The notes beneath the pieces are model-generated. The model made no database searches, had not been told where the DNA came from, and saw only the letters and a list, made by a program, of their open reading frames with translations. Both the position numbers and the translations under genes were made by a program. This document shows, piece after piece, positions 44,301-52,578 of a stretch of 64,000 nt of DNA (positions are counted from its first letter, which is position 1; every line of letters starts with the position of its first letter). Origin of the DNA: Trachythela sp. YZ-2020 (lineage: Eukaryota; Cnidaria; Anthozoa; Malacalcyonacea; Clavulariidae). The stretch is from contig JADLSH010000216.1 in assembly GCA_016169945.1 (NCBI GenBank), positions 588,501 through 652,500 of the forward strand, in the 5' to 3' direction.

Positions 44301-45325
44301 AAAATATATTATCATTTCATCAATCACCATGTTAATCGATTCGATTTGACCATATTATTTGACAATATATATACATAGCGTTAATACACCCTTTCAATAA
44401 TACGTCACAAATCTCTCCTTGGCCCGGGAGCCTCATTCTCACGAATCGTGAGCGAATTGCATTTCTGCTTGATTCATGAAAGCGAGGCTCCCAGGCCAAG
44501 GAAGTATTCGTGACGTATTATCGAAAGGGTGTATTAGAGGGCCTGGATCCTATAATTATTAAATATTAATTAACAATTATTCGCCAAAGGCGAGGTGAAT
44601 ATCGGTGAATAAAAACCGAGACGAAGTCGAGGTTTTTATTCACCGATATTCACCGAGTCTGAGGCGAATAATTGTTTTAGTAAAATTACATAGGTGATTA
44701 TTTGGAAAAAAATAAAAAATGCACATTTCAAAAAATATTTTAAATGAATATTTACAATAAAAGCGGCTTAAAAACGCTTTAGGTGATTATCGTGTATTAA
44801 TCCGAGGTAGCGCGACCAATCAGCGTTGAGAATTTTCAATAATCACCTATGTAATTTTACTAATCATTAATATAATGTTTACGGTATTTCGTGGACTTCC
44901 CCCCCCGCTCGCTACGGCCCTGACTTCAATTTTAATTCCGTTCATGTATTATATATATCGAAAGTACATATTTCCTTGTAAAAATCCATTCTATTTTTGT
45001 CCCAAGTCAGACCAATTATTAGAAAAGTTCAACTCATGAATTAAAATTGTCCTGGATACATACAGCTGGATTTATTAAAGATCGAGGCAGTTCAGTACAG
45101 CAGTATTAGGGGTCGTATACTTCGATCTATCAAAAGCTTTTATAGTTTCGCGTGGCTGTATTTAAATTAGCTCACCTTCGCGTCTTTTAACAGCGACTTC
45201 GACTTGCTACTTTCGTCTGATTTCCCGACGGGCCTTCTTGGAGAATACACAAGTTTCGTTGCTTTAGATTGCTCCCTCATGTTTTCTGCGAATGTAAAAC
45301 TTGAACAGGATAAGTTATCTTCCAT
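20305..45325 (-). CDS. C2H2 zinc-finger protein ZNF1 (two visible exons, about 24-kb intron)
   Basis: Poly-C2H2 proteins usually bind DNA in the nucleus. Exon 2 (21411-20305) encodes a Ser-rich leader, then 11 fingers with spacing C-x2-C-x12-H-x3-H joined by HTGDKPYE/G linkers, and a degenerate 12th. Finger 5 is damaged (Tyr replaces the second Cys, and the last His is lost). Exon 1 is inferred at 45325-45176: start codon in AAAATGG context, about 50 residues beginning MEDNLSC, ending in donor GTGAGC. Its phase 0 matches the ACC AAA start of exon 2 after TTTTCAG. ZNF2 has the same arrangement only 3 kb apart. The intron of this copy holds the nested transposons at 22877-43895. Whether such a long intron is still spliced is unknown, so exon 1 is less sure than exon 2. 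Joined length would be about 418 aa. Confidence 0.75.
21470..21977. repeat. segment inverted relative to the ZNF2 and ZNF4 copies
   Basis: The sequence between GTCCAAT and CAAGAGAAATTTAAG matches 54788-55425, but in the opposite orientation, while both flanks match in direct orientation. The 63770-64000 copy has the ZNF2 orientation. The copy at 54788 also has about 165 extra bp (about 55085-55250). From here to 22876 there is only intron-like sequence shared with 55426-56990 and no frame conserved between copies. Confidence 0.75.
23564..23965. repeat. left TIR with subterminal tandem repeats
   Basis: After the tip, a unit of about 36-38 bp (CATAAACTCAGG, T-run, TTTTGAAAACTCAAGG) repeats about 7 times. 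Such arrays often serve as transposase binding sites, which is an inference here. The first exon of the SAM-HECT gene begins about 50 bp further in. Confidence 0.85.
24939..25573. repeat. long palindrome inside the cargo transposon
   Basis: Left arm 24939-25087 and right arm 25424-25573 are inverted and almost identical over 150 bp. The 336-bp spacer is itself a diverged continuation of the palindrome with its centre near 25255. Both arms read MPPYLKVIVISKSILPANMV outward or inward. The right side continues as an open frame to 25852 (TPTELQDTFRTFLDEDALAK). I cannot decide between a small nested TIR element and a duplicated cargo gene. The rest of 24072-28833 outside listed features shows no exon I can support. 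Confidence 0.7.
25860..26123. mobile_element. hAT-like MITE inside the cargo transposon
   Basis: Ends CAGACACTCCAAG and CTTGGAGTGCCTG are inverted and flanked by AATGTA on both sides, a shorter duplication than the 8 bp usual for hAT. 264 bp, non-coding. Confidence 0.65.
26940..26987. repeat. perfect 48-bp palindrome
   Basis: Each half is 24 bp, starting CTCACCCTTATTAGTATTCT. The word AGTATTCTTTATATAA also occurs just outside on both sides in inverted order, extending an imperfect palindrome to about 26915-27010. It lies just beyond the 3' end of the KIAA1958-like gene and could act as a hairpin end signal. That role is a guess. Confidence 0.85.
27101..27845 (-). pseudogene. KIAA1958/QRICH1-like (Crypton-related) gene, catalytic core missing
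   Basis: Start codon at 27845 (MASTRTFRKPK). The frame reads ENAVPKSTRSVNKWSMKIFS and EWQATRLNKKAS, then AETLNF, a TGA where a Trp is expected, and then FVMEVCKEDGECYPPRTLYS with CCGIQRH, ending at donor 27445. This is the N-terminal domain found in front of the Crypton-derived recombinase domain (DUF3504) of KIAA1958, QRICH1 and ZMYM proteins. A second piece (27355-27101) resumes with DAEMR after a 7-bp insertion and ends in a C-terminal tail reading FNNCTINFISK. The several hundred codons of the tyrosine recombinase are absent. A damaged and internally deleted cargo gene. Confidence 0.75.
28082..28179. repeat. fold-back MITE
   Basis: TTAATAAACTCGCGAGACGT at the left pairs imperfectly with the right end. 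Inner arms GTTTTATCAGGT and ACCTGATAAAAC flank a GC-rich loop. It lies in the long first intron of the SAM-HECT gene. Confidence 0.75.
30781..31014 (+). repeat. 5' LTR of BEL/Pao
   Basis: 234 bp, TG...CA ends, with AATAAA near 30954 as a likely polyadenylation signal in both LTRs. Confidence 0.95.
31018..31036 (+). promoter_or_regulatory. primer-binding site of BEL/Pao
   Basis: TGGCACCTCCGACGC begins 3 bp after the LTR. A site starting TGG, placed just inside the 5' LTR, is where the CCA end of a tRNA primes minus-strand synthesis. I did not assign the tRNA. Confidence 0.7.
31093..34557 (+). CDS. BEL/Pao gag-pol polyprotein, N-terminal part to RNase H
   Basis: Start ATG at 31093, 1154 codons. 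Residues about 1-140 are a charged coiled coil. About 160-310 match the Pao gag domain DUF1759 (KLPKLVISKFNGELTDWLRF). A cysteine-rich zinc-knuckle-like region starts near 364 (CVYCEKTNHKPAEC). The aspartic protease has its catalytic Asp in LDTGAG at 32473-32475. The reverse transcriptase carries YVDD at 33688-33699. The Pao peptidase_A17 segment with RNase H follows (HAFGDASGKG, YGWLDSTVALYWI). The frame ends shortly after LYWINGN. The family is normally continuous to integrase, so the stop at 34557 results from a frame change near 34480. A programmed shift is possible but less likely than a mutation. Confidence 0.93.
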   Translation: MATYDGQLKSIETKIKLLKLTNEETNGIIEKGHVPSLERQQKVLKTKLEEVYSLKVEMKELKFQKDEDEGEIREWSASIDTQLVMFEENITKLESVIKELNQETLKQTKQDEEDLIQQMKHKQFEKEMQFEEEKFQRRMVYEKKIEEARQGQLNTKEKPKSSSKLPKLVISKFNGELTDWLRFWNQFQAEIEAAEIPVVTKFSYLKELLEAKVRVCVDGLPLTSEGYERAKNILKTKYGKDSEIINAYVQNILLLPQIQGSNPTEIHQFYEKLVTNVQSLETLGKLKEITGYVRMTIDKLGGIRGDLVRTDDAWQEWKFPELIEALRQWTVRNPINNDEKNSERNPRKSKSFQTEQRESKPRPCVYCEKTNHKPAECTSVVTVADRKKVLSTKQRCFNCTGQKHKASACRSQLGCRKCKRRHHTSICESQSPLLVATGERAVTYPVVVVEVDGIRCRALLDTGAGSSYASATLLARLDKPPIRKEYRRIEMMMQSSTKMIEVQIKINSLEENFTLQAEVTKVDRDVLLYLNNLRYKEMISKHTHLKGINMQDEDDKPELPVHLILGTSEYARIKTETRPRIGKPGKPVAEMTRFGWTLISPGQEVDLTNMFMAQTSTMDYENLCKLDVLGLKDSREGDQQSVYDEFKEQLTRRPDGSYETGLPWKGCHPHLPSNEMGSLKRLNNLVKKLEKQPGMMEKYNNVIQDQLSQGIVEKVTEKADGREFYIPHKAVVRETAESTKLRIVYDASARENEKAPSLNECLETGPTLQNLLWSVLVRNRFFPVAIAGDLKQAFLQVWIKTQDRDAMRFHWFDDLKTKQVETLRFTRALFGLAPSPFLLGGVIEQHLQQCQERFPAEVEEIKRNLYVDDLIGGGKTSGEALHLKETSQTIFGEANFELHKWHSNDPDLETTKTSTLDQDQSYAKEQLGVKRDETKPLGLPWVKTEDTIAVKVSQPKAEPTKRGLLGTVARIYDPLGLVSPITLNGKMLYREVCNIQKSWDKQIPYPILNRWLCWEKSLPDHVTVPRSLVKNREEIREIQLHAFGDASGKGVSTAVYAVVHQPSGISQGLVASKSRLAKQGLTIPRQELVSAHMSTNLVHNVKEALTGFPVTNVYGWLDSTVALYWINGNQAVREKSSEEDPGEAVYPVETCAYS
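34490..36298 (+). CDS. BEL/Pao pol, integrase part in the +1 frame
   Basis: It continues the polyprotein in another frame (about 600 codons). First comes the end of RNase H (ILWRHVPTAENPAD). Then an H2C2 zinc domain (HQMTLHGGVG, and C-x2-C in SCYGCKRHQ). The integrase core follows with D in GIDYAG, D in YSDNAKTF and E in GGQFERMVG. A DUF5641-type tail ends the protein (PGDVVLIKGDERNRGKWKIG). It has no start of its own that I would trust; the upstream overlap with the first frame is about 68 bp. Confidence 0.92.
   Translation: MRNRVKKIQEKQYILWRHVPTAENPADVGSRGGSIEQLSEYWWNGPAWLQEPESWPQSITTSPTPESESEAKIVSEVLAVAVQEEEDKLDEMMQKFGYWKAVRITAWVARFLINCKKKRSERTNGPLTAKETAIQVEFWMKRVQDRCQGTKEFLEDQQRLNLQKNGRGLFECRGRIQGDYPVYLPEKSTFTEKLVMDTHQMTLHGGVGLVMTAIRKDYWIPRLRSLSKRVIRSCYGCKRHQATAFAQPPVGNLPRDRTEGSWPFQVIGIDYAGPITYRAKKGQEKKSYILLYACSLTRALYLELLPNLTTEECIRSLKRLIARRGRPQRIYSDNAKTFVAAATWLRRAMKDEQLHDWLAKQKIVWQFNLSRAPWWGGQFERMVGLVKRAFYKTTGKANLSWNELEEVLLDIETTLNNRPLSYVEDDVQMPILTPHAMIVGRPNLIPDGAELDGDEDADVALRKRTKYVQRCKDAWWSRWSAEYLKALRERHNMKNQTKETNAKPGDVVLIKGDERNRGKWKIGVIETLIKGRDGVVRAVRLRAGKSFLERTIQHLYPLELSCDRKKRIDLNATVEEFRPRRQAATVARENIRLIADQEDEEH
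36449..36460 (+). promoter_or_regulatory. polypurine tract of BEL/Pao
   Basis: The purine run ending AGGGGGAGAG lies directly before the 3' LTR, where plus-strand DNA synthesis is primed. The 160 bp between the integrase stop and this tract hold nothing else I recognise. Confidence 0.75.
36461..36694 (+). repeat. 3' LTR of BEL/Pao
   Basis: 234 bp, one substitution from the 5' LTR. The HECT coding sequence resumes just after the target duplication. Confidence 0.95.
38402..39457 (-). pseudogene. DDE integrase-core transposase of the cargo transposon
   Basis: A single frame of 352 codons apart from one TGA at 38915-38917, within FGF-stop-IHGG, where relatives would have a coding residue. An HTH-like N-terminal region (YRQMHRRL, INRESVRKALKLLDPDG) precedes the core. 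The core has Asp in WHIDGYDKLKPF (38948-38950), Asp in RADAGTEN (38771-38773) and Glu in NQRIEAWW (38648-38650), a complete DDE set. It matches the integrase-core proteins of eukaryotic transposons with six-base target sites that I associate with IS3EU. Starts at the ATG at 39457, about 85 bp from the right repeat array. Intergenic 37501-38401 shows nothing else. Confidence 0.85.
39540..40102. repeat. right TIR with subterminal tandem repeats
   Basis: The same 36-38-bp unit as at the left end, inverted and in more copies (about 9-10), then the terminal 20 bp in complement. The outer 200 bp match the left end with only about one length difference. Confidence 0.85.
40389..40882. mobile_element. 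TIR MITE in the outer element
   Basis: TGCATGGATCAATTCTTGCT at the left and its near-complement at the right (GATTGATCCATGCA) continue inward through GTTACCATCCCCCC, giving arms of about 37 bp. Non-coding. 40883-41546 shows no exon I can support. Confidence 0.7.
41547..43767 (-). pseudogene. P2X7-type ballast-domain gene carried by the outer element
   Basis: Exons 43767-43523, 43057-42768 and 41912-41547. Exon 1 reads MADDASEGFLTLEELEVKQ, a cysteine cluster (CKCRGRC, then after a frameshift CSSTCHGEDCGSTCMNNR) and donor GTAAGA. Exon 2 is basic and Gly/Arg-rich (RGARGRRGARGGG), with at least one more frame lesion. Exon 3 reads LELLRRQPATFADIV and PEPNPDPDNTPQWCNCGHC, then CCARTRRPCISRTPLLQQI and DIAMWYREDVL. 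This is the zinc-binding ballast fold known from the C-terminal tail of the P2X7 receptor, but with no channel part. A stop follows FHHAA, so the end of the domain is missing. The molecular role of free-standing ballast proteins is unknown to me. Confidence 0.7.
44381..44536. mobile_element. fold-back MITE, TA target
   Basis: Inverted arms begin TAATACACCCTTTC and include ATACGTCAC, with an inner pair GCCTCATTCTC/GAGGCTC. TA at both edges suggests a TA target. The stretch 43896-44380 is unassigned repeat-like sequence. Confidence 0.7.
44571..44870. repeat. nested hairpins, AACAATTATTCGCC family
   Basis: A first hairpin (44571-44686, AACAATTATTCGCC with its complement, inner arm GGTGAATAT) is followed by a second inverted pair around TAGGTGATTAT and ATAATCACCTA. 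A shorter copy with the same second pair lies at 52908-53107. Confidence 0.65.
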
Positions 45326-45930
45326 TTTCGTCCTTCTAAAGTCGAAATACTCAAACCTTTATTTAGCCACAATTAAGGAGGACTTTTGCACATTTGCCCG
45401 CATAGCCTGACTCTAACCCTTACATCAAAAACAAACCTAGCCTGCGTGCAGTTCTCCCAAACGTAACCATAATCCTAATTAACCCTAACCCCAAAACTAA
45501 CCCTAACTCCCAAACTAACCCTAACCAACCTAACAAACGTTTACAAATTACAAATAGAAAAAAATTGTGAGAAAATTTCGTGAATGAGAAGAAAAGCTAA
45601 CGACAGTAACGAGGAATCAGTGTTTCCACAATGGAATTACAAAATTTCTTGTTCTCTGTGTAAAATGTCCTGAAATTTCCTGCAAATAACCTGGTTTTTC
45701 CTGGAAAATTCCTAATATTTTTTGAATGTTTTTTTTGCTATTAGAATGTATTTATTTTCAGTTTAAGGCAACAAAAGTGCCAATTTTTTTATTTAATCAG
45801 AACTGAGAACCCTAACACAATTTTATATATTATATTGTGTATAAAAAAGTAACAAAACACCTCTGCAGCTCTTCTACATTCTACACTATTTTACATAACT
45901 AAACTTACATAACCTGCATAACCATACTAC

Positions 45931-46821
45931 CAGTGGCGGACACTATGGGGGGGGGGGCGCCCTTCCCCCAATAATTTCCCAAAGCCTTTGAATGATAACT
46001 GATTAACTGTGTAACAAAGCTGTATCAATGATTTAACAACCACGAAACTGACGAAAGCCTTGATAGGCCATAATTGAACTAAGTTTGCAAGAAATTTAAG
46101 CCAAAAAGGTTTTAAGAACAGAGATTTTTTTAATAATAATAATAAATGTATTTTAGTTTACCACAAAAGTTACAAGTACAAAAAATAACATACATCAATA
46201 ATTGTACACGAAAATACAAGTATAGAAAATATAAATATAAATATACAATAATTCAGATGTGGTGAGGAAGCCCAAATAGAAACCATACGGCTTATAAAAA
46301 TTTGAGCTACCTCATGTTTTGTGTAGCGAGTTTTATTACATGTTAAAATAACATATATAACGCAATAGTAGAGACGGAATAACCAAATAGCAAGTTGATT
46401 GGAATAAAATTATGAAATATTAAAGTCATATATAGCGAGAAAGAAGAAACTTTTTTAACTTAGATTGAAATTTGAATATAGACGATGAATTACATATTAC
46501 GGGGTTCAACGTATTAAAAAATTTGGGTCCTTGATAATTTACAGAAAATTGACGAATATTTGTCCTACAGTAAGGGACACATAGTGTTCTGGATTGACGG
46601 GTATAATAATTATGAATTTGGTTTACGCCTAAAATTGGACACTCGAAACAATCAGGTAGCAATTTATGTTGGTATTGATAAATAAACTTCCCGAGATTAA
46701 ATAAATAAATATCTTCAAATTTCAATATTTTGAGTTCAATATTTTGAGTTCAACAAAAGGGTGGTTATATGTTGGCAACCTAAGTTCGCACCCCCAATAT
46801 TTCGCGAAGTGTCCGCAACTG
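45931..46821. mobile_element. inner hAT-type element
   Basis: Ends CAGTGGCGGACAC and GTGTCCGCAACTG, with 8-bp duplication CATACTAC (45923-45930 and 46822-46829). It lies wholly inside 45618-47366 and contains the LINE tail. A truncated copy of its left end lies at 59513. Confidence 0.85.
46426..46725 (-). pseudogene. LINE 3' fragment
   Basis: The minus-strand frame reads KFEDIYLFNLGKFIYQYQH, then LPDCF, then IHNYYTRQSRTLCVPYCRTN and GPKFFNTLNP, the typical end of a LINE reverse-transcriptase protein. It is truncated at the 5' side and is a different family from 13271-13700. Confidence 0.75.
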
Positions 46822-47464
46822 CATACTACCATAGTCCATACTATAAATGATTAAAGTACAAATATGGTATAGATGTCCAATTATAACAGTTAATTAGTCT
46901 GTTTTCAGTTTTTTGATAAAGTCGTTTCGCAGTGTAGCGACATCATCTTCATCATCATCAGCATTTGCTTTCATGGCATGCAATTATAGAGCTCACGCCG
47001 ACGGCCTCGTGTTTTTGTGTTGCCTGATTTTTGATGTTGTGTTTGATTTTTGTGTTGCCTGATTTTTGATGTTGTTCAAAGAGCCCAATTTTAGGGCATG
47101 CATACGCCATATATGGTCATGACAACAAACAGGATCTTGATTTGAGCTAATTTGCTCATACATGCAAACCACTGATACAAACTAGTAGTTTAGCACTTAT
47201 TAAAATATATAATTCAACATCTTTTTGAAGAATTTCCTTAGATTTCCCGAATTTTGGCAGATTTCCCGAATTTTGGCAGATTTCCTGAATTTTCCTTCAT
47301 CCTGAATTTTTTCTTTTCGATAGTAAATTTCCTGCACAGGAAATTTCCTGCAATGTGGAAACACTGCGAGGAATCGAACCATAGATTATTATATCTATGA
47401 ATCGAACCCAGAGGAATCGAACCAAAGAAACACGTGCGTACTTTGCCAGAGACACTGACCTGGA

Positions 47465-47951
47465 TATAGACTGGATAACGCAGATCTATTGTTGAAAAGT
47501 GAAGCCGCAAGTGAATTGCCGCCACCCGACTCAGAGGTCCCAGTTTACTATAGATTTGTATTACAGAATCATAGTTTTCGCGGTTTTTCCCCTTATTTTC
47601 TTATCACATGGATAGAAGTTCACGAGAAGTATTTTGAGCAAAAAATTCCGGTTGTTTTGGCTTCATAACGTTGGAAAACGGGATTTGAAAGTTTGAAGGA
47701 GTGAACATTATATAGACTGGATAACGCATCTATTGTTGAAAAGTGAGCCGCAAGTGAATTGCCGCCACCCGACTCAGAGGTCCCAGTTTACTATAGATTT
47801 GTATTACAGAATCATAGTTTTCGTGGTTTTTTTCCTTATTTTCTTATCACATGGATAGATGTACACGAGAAGTATTTTGAGGAAAAAATTCCGGTTGTTT
47901 TGGCTTCAATAACGTTGGAAAACGGGATTTGAAAGTTGAAGGAGTGAACAT
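47465..47951. repeat. tandem duplication, period about 246 bp
   Basis: Two copies in direct order, both starting TATAGACTGGATAACGCA and ending GGAGTGAACAT, with only a few differences. No gene is seen in 47367-49094. Confidence 0.9.
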
Positions 47952-48155
47952 GCACTGCTTAGCTAAACAAGGTTGTTCTGAAACAGATAACAGGACATTC
48001 TCATTCAAAATCCACTCAAGACATGGAGTAACTGCTACACAAATCAAGTAGTCTGGACGTTTGATGAAATGAACCAACTACACTGTGAACAAAAGCGAAA
48101 TTGAGATAAGTCTTACATACATTATTCAGCTCACTCCCCATTGGGGCTTTTCAGT

Positions 48156-48316
48156 GACCGATTATTAACAATTATTGGATGAGGCAGAGCAGGATATCGA
48201 TAATTATTCAGACCAAGGTCAACGTTATCTGCCGAAGCGAAGCTGAGGCGGATAACGTTGACCGAGGTCTGAATAATTATCGATATCCTGCGTAAGCCGA
48301 ATTCAATAATTGTTTT
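48156..48316. repeat. fold-back MITE, AACAATTATTGGATGAGG family
   Basis: Long hairpin with outer AACAATTATTGGATGA and AATTCAATAATTGTT and inner arm AACGTTATC-CGAAGC. The sibling at 48653-48815 has the same outer ends but a different inner stem. Confidence 0.75.
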
Positions 48317-48652
48317 ATTATTCATTTTGTAACATGCATTGACGTATTGAACAAGCAAATATTGAAAACAAAGATTTTATTACTGTTCATAAATATCAAT
48401 ACAGAAGAAATATGAGAATATTTCAAAAATTAATTGCCGAGTCTTTGTTTTCTACTATTTTCTCAATTTCTTCGTTTGAAAAAGTTGCGAAACGAGCACT
48501 AGCCATTGTAAATATTAAAACTTGAAGACAAAACAAACTTCAAAATTTCCCGCTTATTTGTAATTTTATGCGATATACCGCTGGAATATTCCGGGCGCCG
48601 TCCAATTATCTCTGCAGATTACTGTTTCCGCTGAAAAATAGCGCGGGCACCG

Positions 48653-48815
48653 GCAGATATTGAACAATTATTGGATGAGGTTTTTGTGATATCCGGAATT
48701 ATCAAGGTCAAGGTAAGTGTTATCAGGCGAAGCCGAAGGCTGAGACTGATAACACTTACCGAGACCTTGATAATTCCGGATATAACAAAAACCGAATTCA
48801 ATAATTGTTTTTTTA
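48653..48815. repeat. fold-back MITE, AACAATTATTGGATGAGG family (second copy)
   Basis: Same ends as 48156-48316. The inner stem GATATCCGGAATTATCAAGG is paired with its complement around a GAAGCCGAAGGC loop. Confidence 0.75.
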
Positions 48816-49094
48816 TACATTGCATTGTCATTAAACTCCTTCGATAAACAACGATTTAAATTCTGTCGCACAGAACAACGTTTAGTTCTAAAATATTGGG
48901 GTAAAGACCAATTATAAAATTAAAACAAGAGTGACAAAATATTAGAAACCTAATTTACTTATTATAGTTCTGATAAAAGTTTCAAAAGAGTGTATTTTTT
49001 ACGCAAAAAGGTTAAAAAAAACATCGTTTATTCATGTTGTTTTTATTCTTGTATGTAAAGCTGCTGCTCGCTAAAAAAGTACGTACTGCGGGCT

Positions 49095-49150
49095 CAACCT
49101 ACATATAACTGAGTTATCTGCTAGCAGATAACTCAGTTATATGTAGGTTG
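49095..49150. repeat. perfect 56-bp palindrome (copy A)
   Basis: 26-bp arms starting CAACCTACATATAACTGAG around a CTAG centre. It belongs to a repeat (about 48830-49200) also present at 52060-52440. Confidence 0.9.
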
Positions 49151-49266
49151 CGTGTTGCTATATTTAACTGTAAGCAATTAGCCAATTTAGCCAATAAGAA
49201 AACGATAACACAGTACAATGAATAATAACATCAGGTATCTAGCTTACCTATAATAATGTACTTACG

Positions 49267-51700
49267 GCGGTCAACTTTACATTCCTCGCAGACAGTACTC
49301 AGTAAAACCCAGCTATTCTAAACGATCCTGATCTTCCAGTACAGCGACTCCTTAAAGTTGCATATTGCATAGGAAATAGGAAATATAAGACTTATTTTAA
49401 CAAATTTTTAAATATATATTTACATTTAAAGAATGCGTTTCAGCTAAACAAATATTGGTATTGTTTATCTTAACTGAATAAGTATTGTTTTTGTCAGTTC
49501 TACTTTTGTTCTGAATTTCAACCGAACTATTTAACTAAATATCAATCTATACTTTTATAATAATTAACTATCTGTGCGTATCTTTTTATTTGGCGCTTTC
49601 ATTTCCTCACTTCGTTTACGTTTCTCGTATTCGTCAGGTATATCTAAAAAAATAATATCAGTTAGCAAGTATCAGAGATTAATGAACTTCTAAACTGAAC
49701 TAACTTTATTGATACTAGATAGCTCTTACATGCAGTTCTAAACTGTTCCCTCTTAACATCGAGTAACAGCCATCTCTTATTTTAATGCAGGAGCAAACCT
49801 AAACTAAACTAACTCTATTTTAAATATAATATATTTGATGGTACGTTCTATCACCCTTATCAGTTCTAAACTGTTCTTCCTAGAGGTACAGTAACGTAAA
49901 TCTCTTATTGGTGGTCAGGTGTAGTTTTGATGCAGGAAGACAACTAAACTATCTATATTTTTACTGGATAGTTCTATCAATTATATAAACTGTTTTTCCT
50001 AGAGGTCCAGTAAGGGTCATCTCTTCTTGGTGTAGTTTTATGACAAGAGGAAACCGAATCTAACTTCATTCATACTGGATAACCCTATCCGTTCTACGCT
50101 ATATCACTTTCAAACTATTTTCCTAGAGGTCAAGTAAGGTTAAATTAAAAAACAAACGTTGCTGACCTTCGCCAGTAATATCTGAGTATTTTTGAATATA
50201 TATTTTTCTCTTTGATTCTGGCAGATGAGGAGTAAAACCTGTATGAAAAACCGAACTTTTGAACAACTTTTTACTTCAAACACATATCTCGCAACAACAG
50301 ACTTATAGCAAGCTTGTCAACAAGTTGTAACAATGTTGTCATTTTATCTAGTTGCTACAAGGTTGTCATTCGCAACTTGTTAACAAGTTGTTGAATTGCG
50401 GTACAATAACATCTTGACGTAAACAAGTCTGTTGAGTCAACAACTTTGTAGCATGTTGGCAACAAGACGTTGATTACGACTTGTCAACAAGCTGGGAACA
50501 AGCAGTGCGAACATATTCTGATAACAAGCTGACAGCATTGGGGCAAGTCTGCTACGGGTTTGTTACAACTTGTGCGTTTCTACGTGACAGTGTAGATGAT
50601 AACGTTTGAAATGAAATAAATTATAATGATCAATGAATTATAAAGGAAGATGTGGTTAGCGCGCGAGTTAAACTGGCTATACAGCAGGTCGAGGGCAGGA
50701 GTCGAGGGCAGGTCATTTCTGTGTACTTGTGTATTTGTGTGATAGAATCATGCAAGTCGAAATTTGTTCTCTCCTGGGCTTCGAAGGATTTTCTCTGTGA
50801 ACTCAGGTTTTCCTCCATCGCTAAAAACTAGCCCAAAGAGATTATTACCATAACTAACTATTAACACTCGAAGACTTGGGTCAGTAAAAGCTGTTAAGCC
50901 TTAAGGCTTTCCGTCCACCTCAGAGTGAGTAAACACACAATAATTAGAGAACAGCTAGGGGCTGGTTGCACGAAGCCCCACGTTTAGCCTATCCGGTGGA
51001 TAAATCGAATATATCGATCAAGTCTATACATTCATCGAACATGCAACCAAGGTCCAAGCTGAAATTTTTCAACTTGAATATAACAATTGCTACTACATAT
51101 TAAATACACAAGATTCAAGCTCAGCCATTCACGAAATGTGTGAGTGTTATTTAATTTTGGCTTATCCACCGTTTAAGCTATAAAACAGCCTTCGTACAAC
51201 CCGCCCCTGTATATTTCAGGATGGAACCTCGCGATCGATACAGAGGTGAAAGACACATGCACAGTTTCACAAACCACTGGCACTGCGAGTTAAATTTTCG
51301 TATTTTGCAAACCTAGATATAATTCGTAGTACTCTTTCTCCGCCAGAAGCACAGTTATCATACACAGTAGCAGTGGTTCAAAGTCATTGTCCTGTTAAAA
51401 ATAGAATAGCAAATTTGGAATGACAAAAATATAAATTCTAAAAAACATACACTGGATAGTGGATAGTACTCTAAGTCTAACTGTTCTTCCTAAAGATCAA
51501 GCAAGCGTCATCTCTTATCGGTCCAGTGTCACTATACTGGAGGAAATTTAAACTAAACTAACTTTATTTTATTCTGGATAACTCTATCAGTTCTGCCTAG
51601 AGGTCTAGTAAGGGCCATTCTTATTCGGTCCAGAAGCAAAGTTTCTAATTCATCACTATGGATAACTCTATCAGTTCGTAGTTACTCAGTTCTAAACTGT
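49267..51700. repeat. segmental duplication, ARMC1 3' flank (copy 2)
   Basis: Direct copy of 16023-18811, lacking the hAT MITE found at 17281-17587 and with small deletions. It holds no exon. The MITE corresponding to 18062-18275 is at about 50957-51212. Confidence 0.85.
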
Positions 51701-52370
51701 GAATGGCAAATGAGCCAAAATCACTATGGGGTATCTACTGGGGGGTTTTGGGGGGTGTCACACCCCCCCATGAATTGTATTTGGAGATTTAGTCGGCAGA
51801 AGCGAGATTTGAGTTGGCACAAACAATACAAGTCGGCACAAAACAAGTCGGCACAAAACAAGTCGACAAACTTATTTATTTGTTAAATAGTAGTATAAGC
51901 ACGTTAGTACTCCGGGAATATTTTTTTACTCCCCCACCCCTTATTGGGATGTTTTTTTTTATCTATCATTATTATCATATCATGTGGTGAGTGTTACTCG
52001 TGACTGGAGAAACTGAGACTTACTAATAGCTTTTGATAATCCTTGATATCACAAAAATAAATTCAATAATTGTTTTATTATTATTGTTGTTATTGTCATT
52101 AAGTTCCTAAACGATTACGATTTTTTACGATCTGTCGCACAAAACAACGTTTGGTTCTAAAATATTGGGGTAAAAACCAATTATAAAATTAAAATAAGAA
52201 CGACAAAATATTAGAAATCTCATTTACTTACTATAGTTCTGATAAAAGTTTCAAAAGAGTGTATTTTTTACGCAAAAACTTTCAAAAAGAGATCGTTTAT
52301 TCATGTTGTTTTTTCTGGTTTTTATTCTTGTATGTACAGCTGCCGCTAAAAAGGTACGTACTGCTGGCTC

Positions 52371-52424
52371 AACCTACAGATAACTGAGTTATCTGCTAGC
52401 AGATAACTCAGTTATCTGTAGGTT
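52371..52424. repeat. perfect 54-bp palindrome (copy B)
   Basis: Same palindrome as 49095-49150 with a paired substitution (CTACATATAAC becomes CTACAGATAAC, and the opposite arm changes to match). The stretch 51701-52370 otherwise holds simple sequence (GTCGGCACAAAACA repeats near 51810) and no gene. Confidence 0.9.
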
Positions 52425-52578
52425 TCGTGATTCCCATATTTAACTGTAAGCAATTAGTCAATCAGAAGACACGTAGTGACTACAATGTATAATAATCTCA
52501 TTTATCACTGCACAAATTGGTTATCACTGCACCTTAGAATAATCCCTGAAATAAAGTACAATTGAATAATTATCAGTT

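Larger units (their letters stand above)
45618..47366. mobile_element. hAT-type element hosting a second hAT and a LINE fragment
   Basis: Ends CAGTGTTTCCAC and GTGGAAACACTG, with 8-bp duplication CGAGGAAT (45610-45617 and 47367-47374). The left part is shared with the copy at 59186-59600, so the insertion predates that duplication. No transposase frame is present. The stretch 45326-45609 matches 59000-59170 and carries CCCTAACC-like low complexity. Confidence 0.85.

Noticed and set aside
45476..45532. Telomere-like CCCTAACC words (also 59063-59105 and 60045-60070)
   Set aside because: The units are irregular, not pure CCCTAA, and occur at the same place in duplicated blocks. Low-complexity text, not an interstitial telomere.
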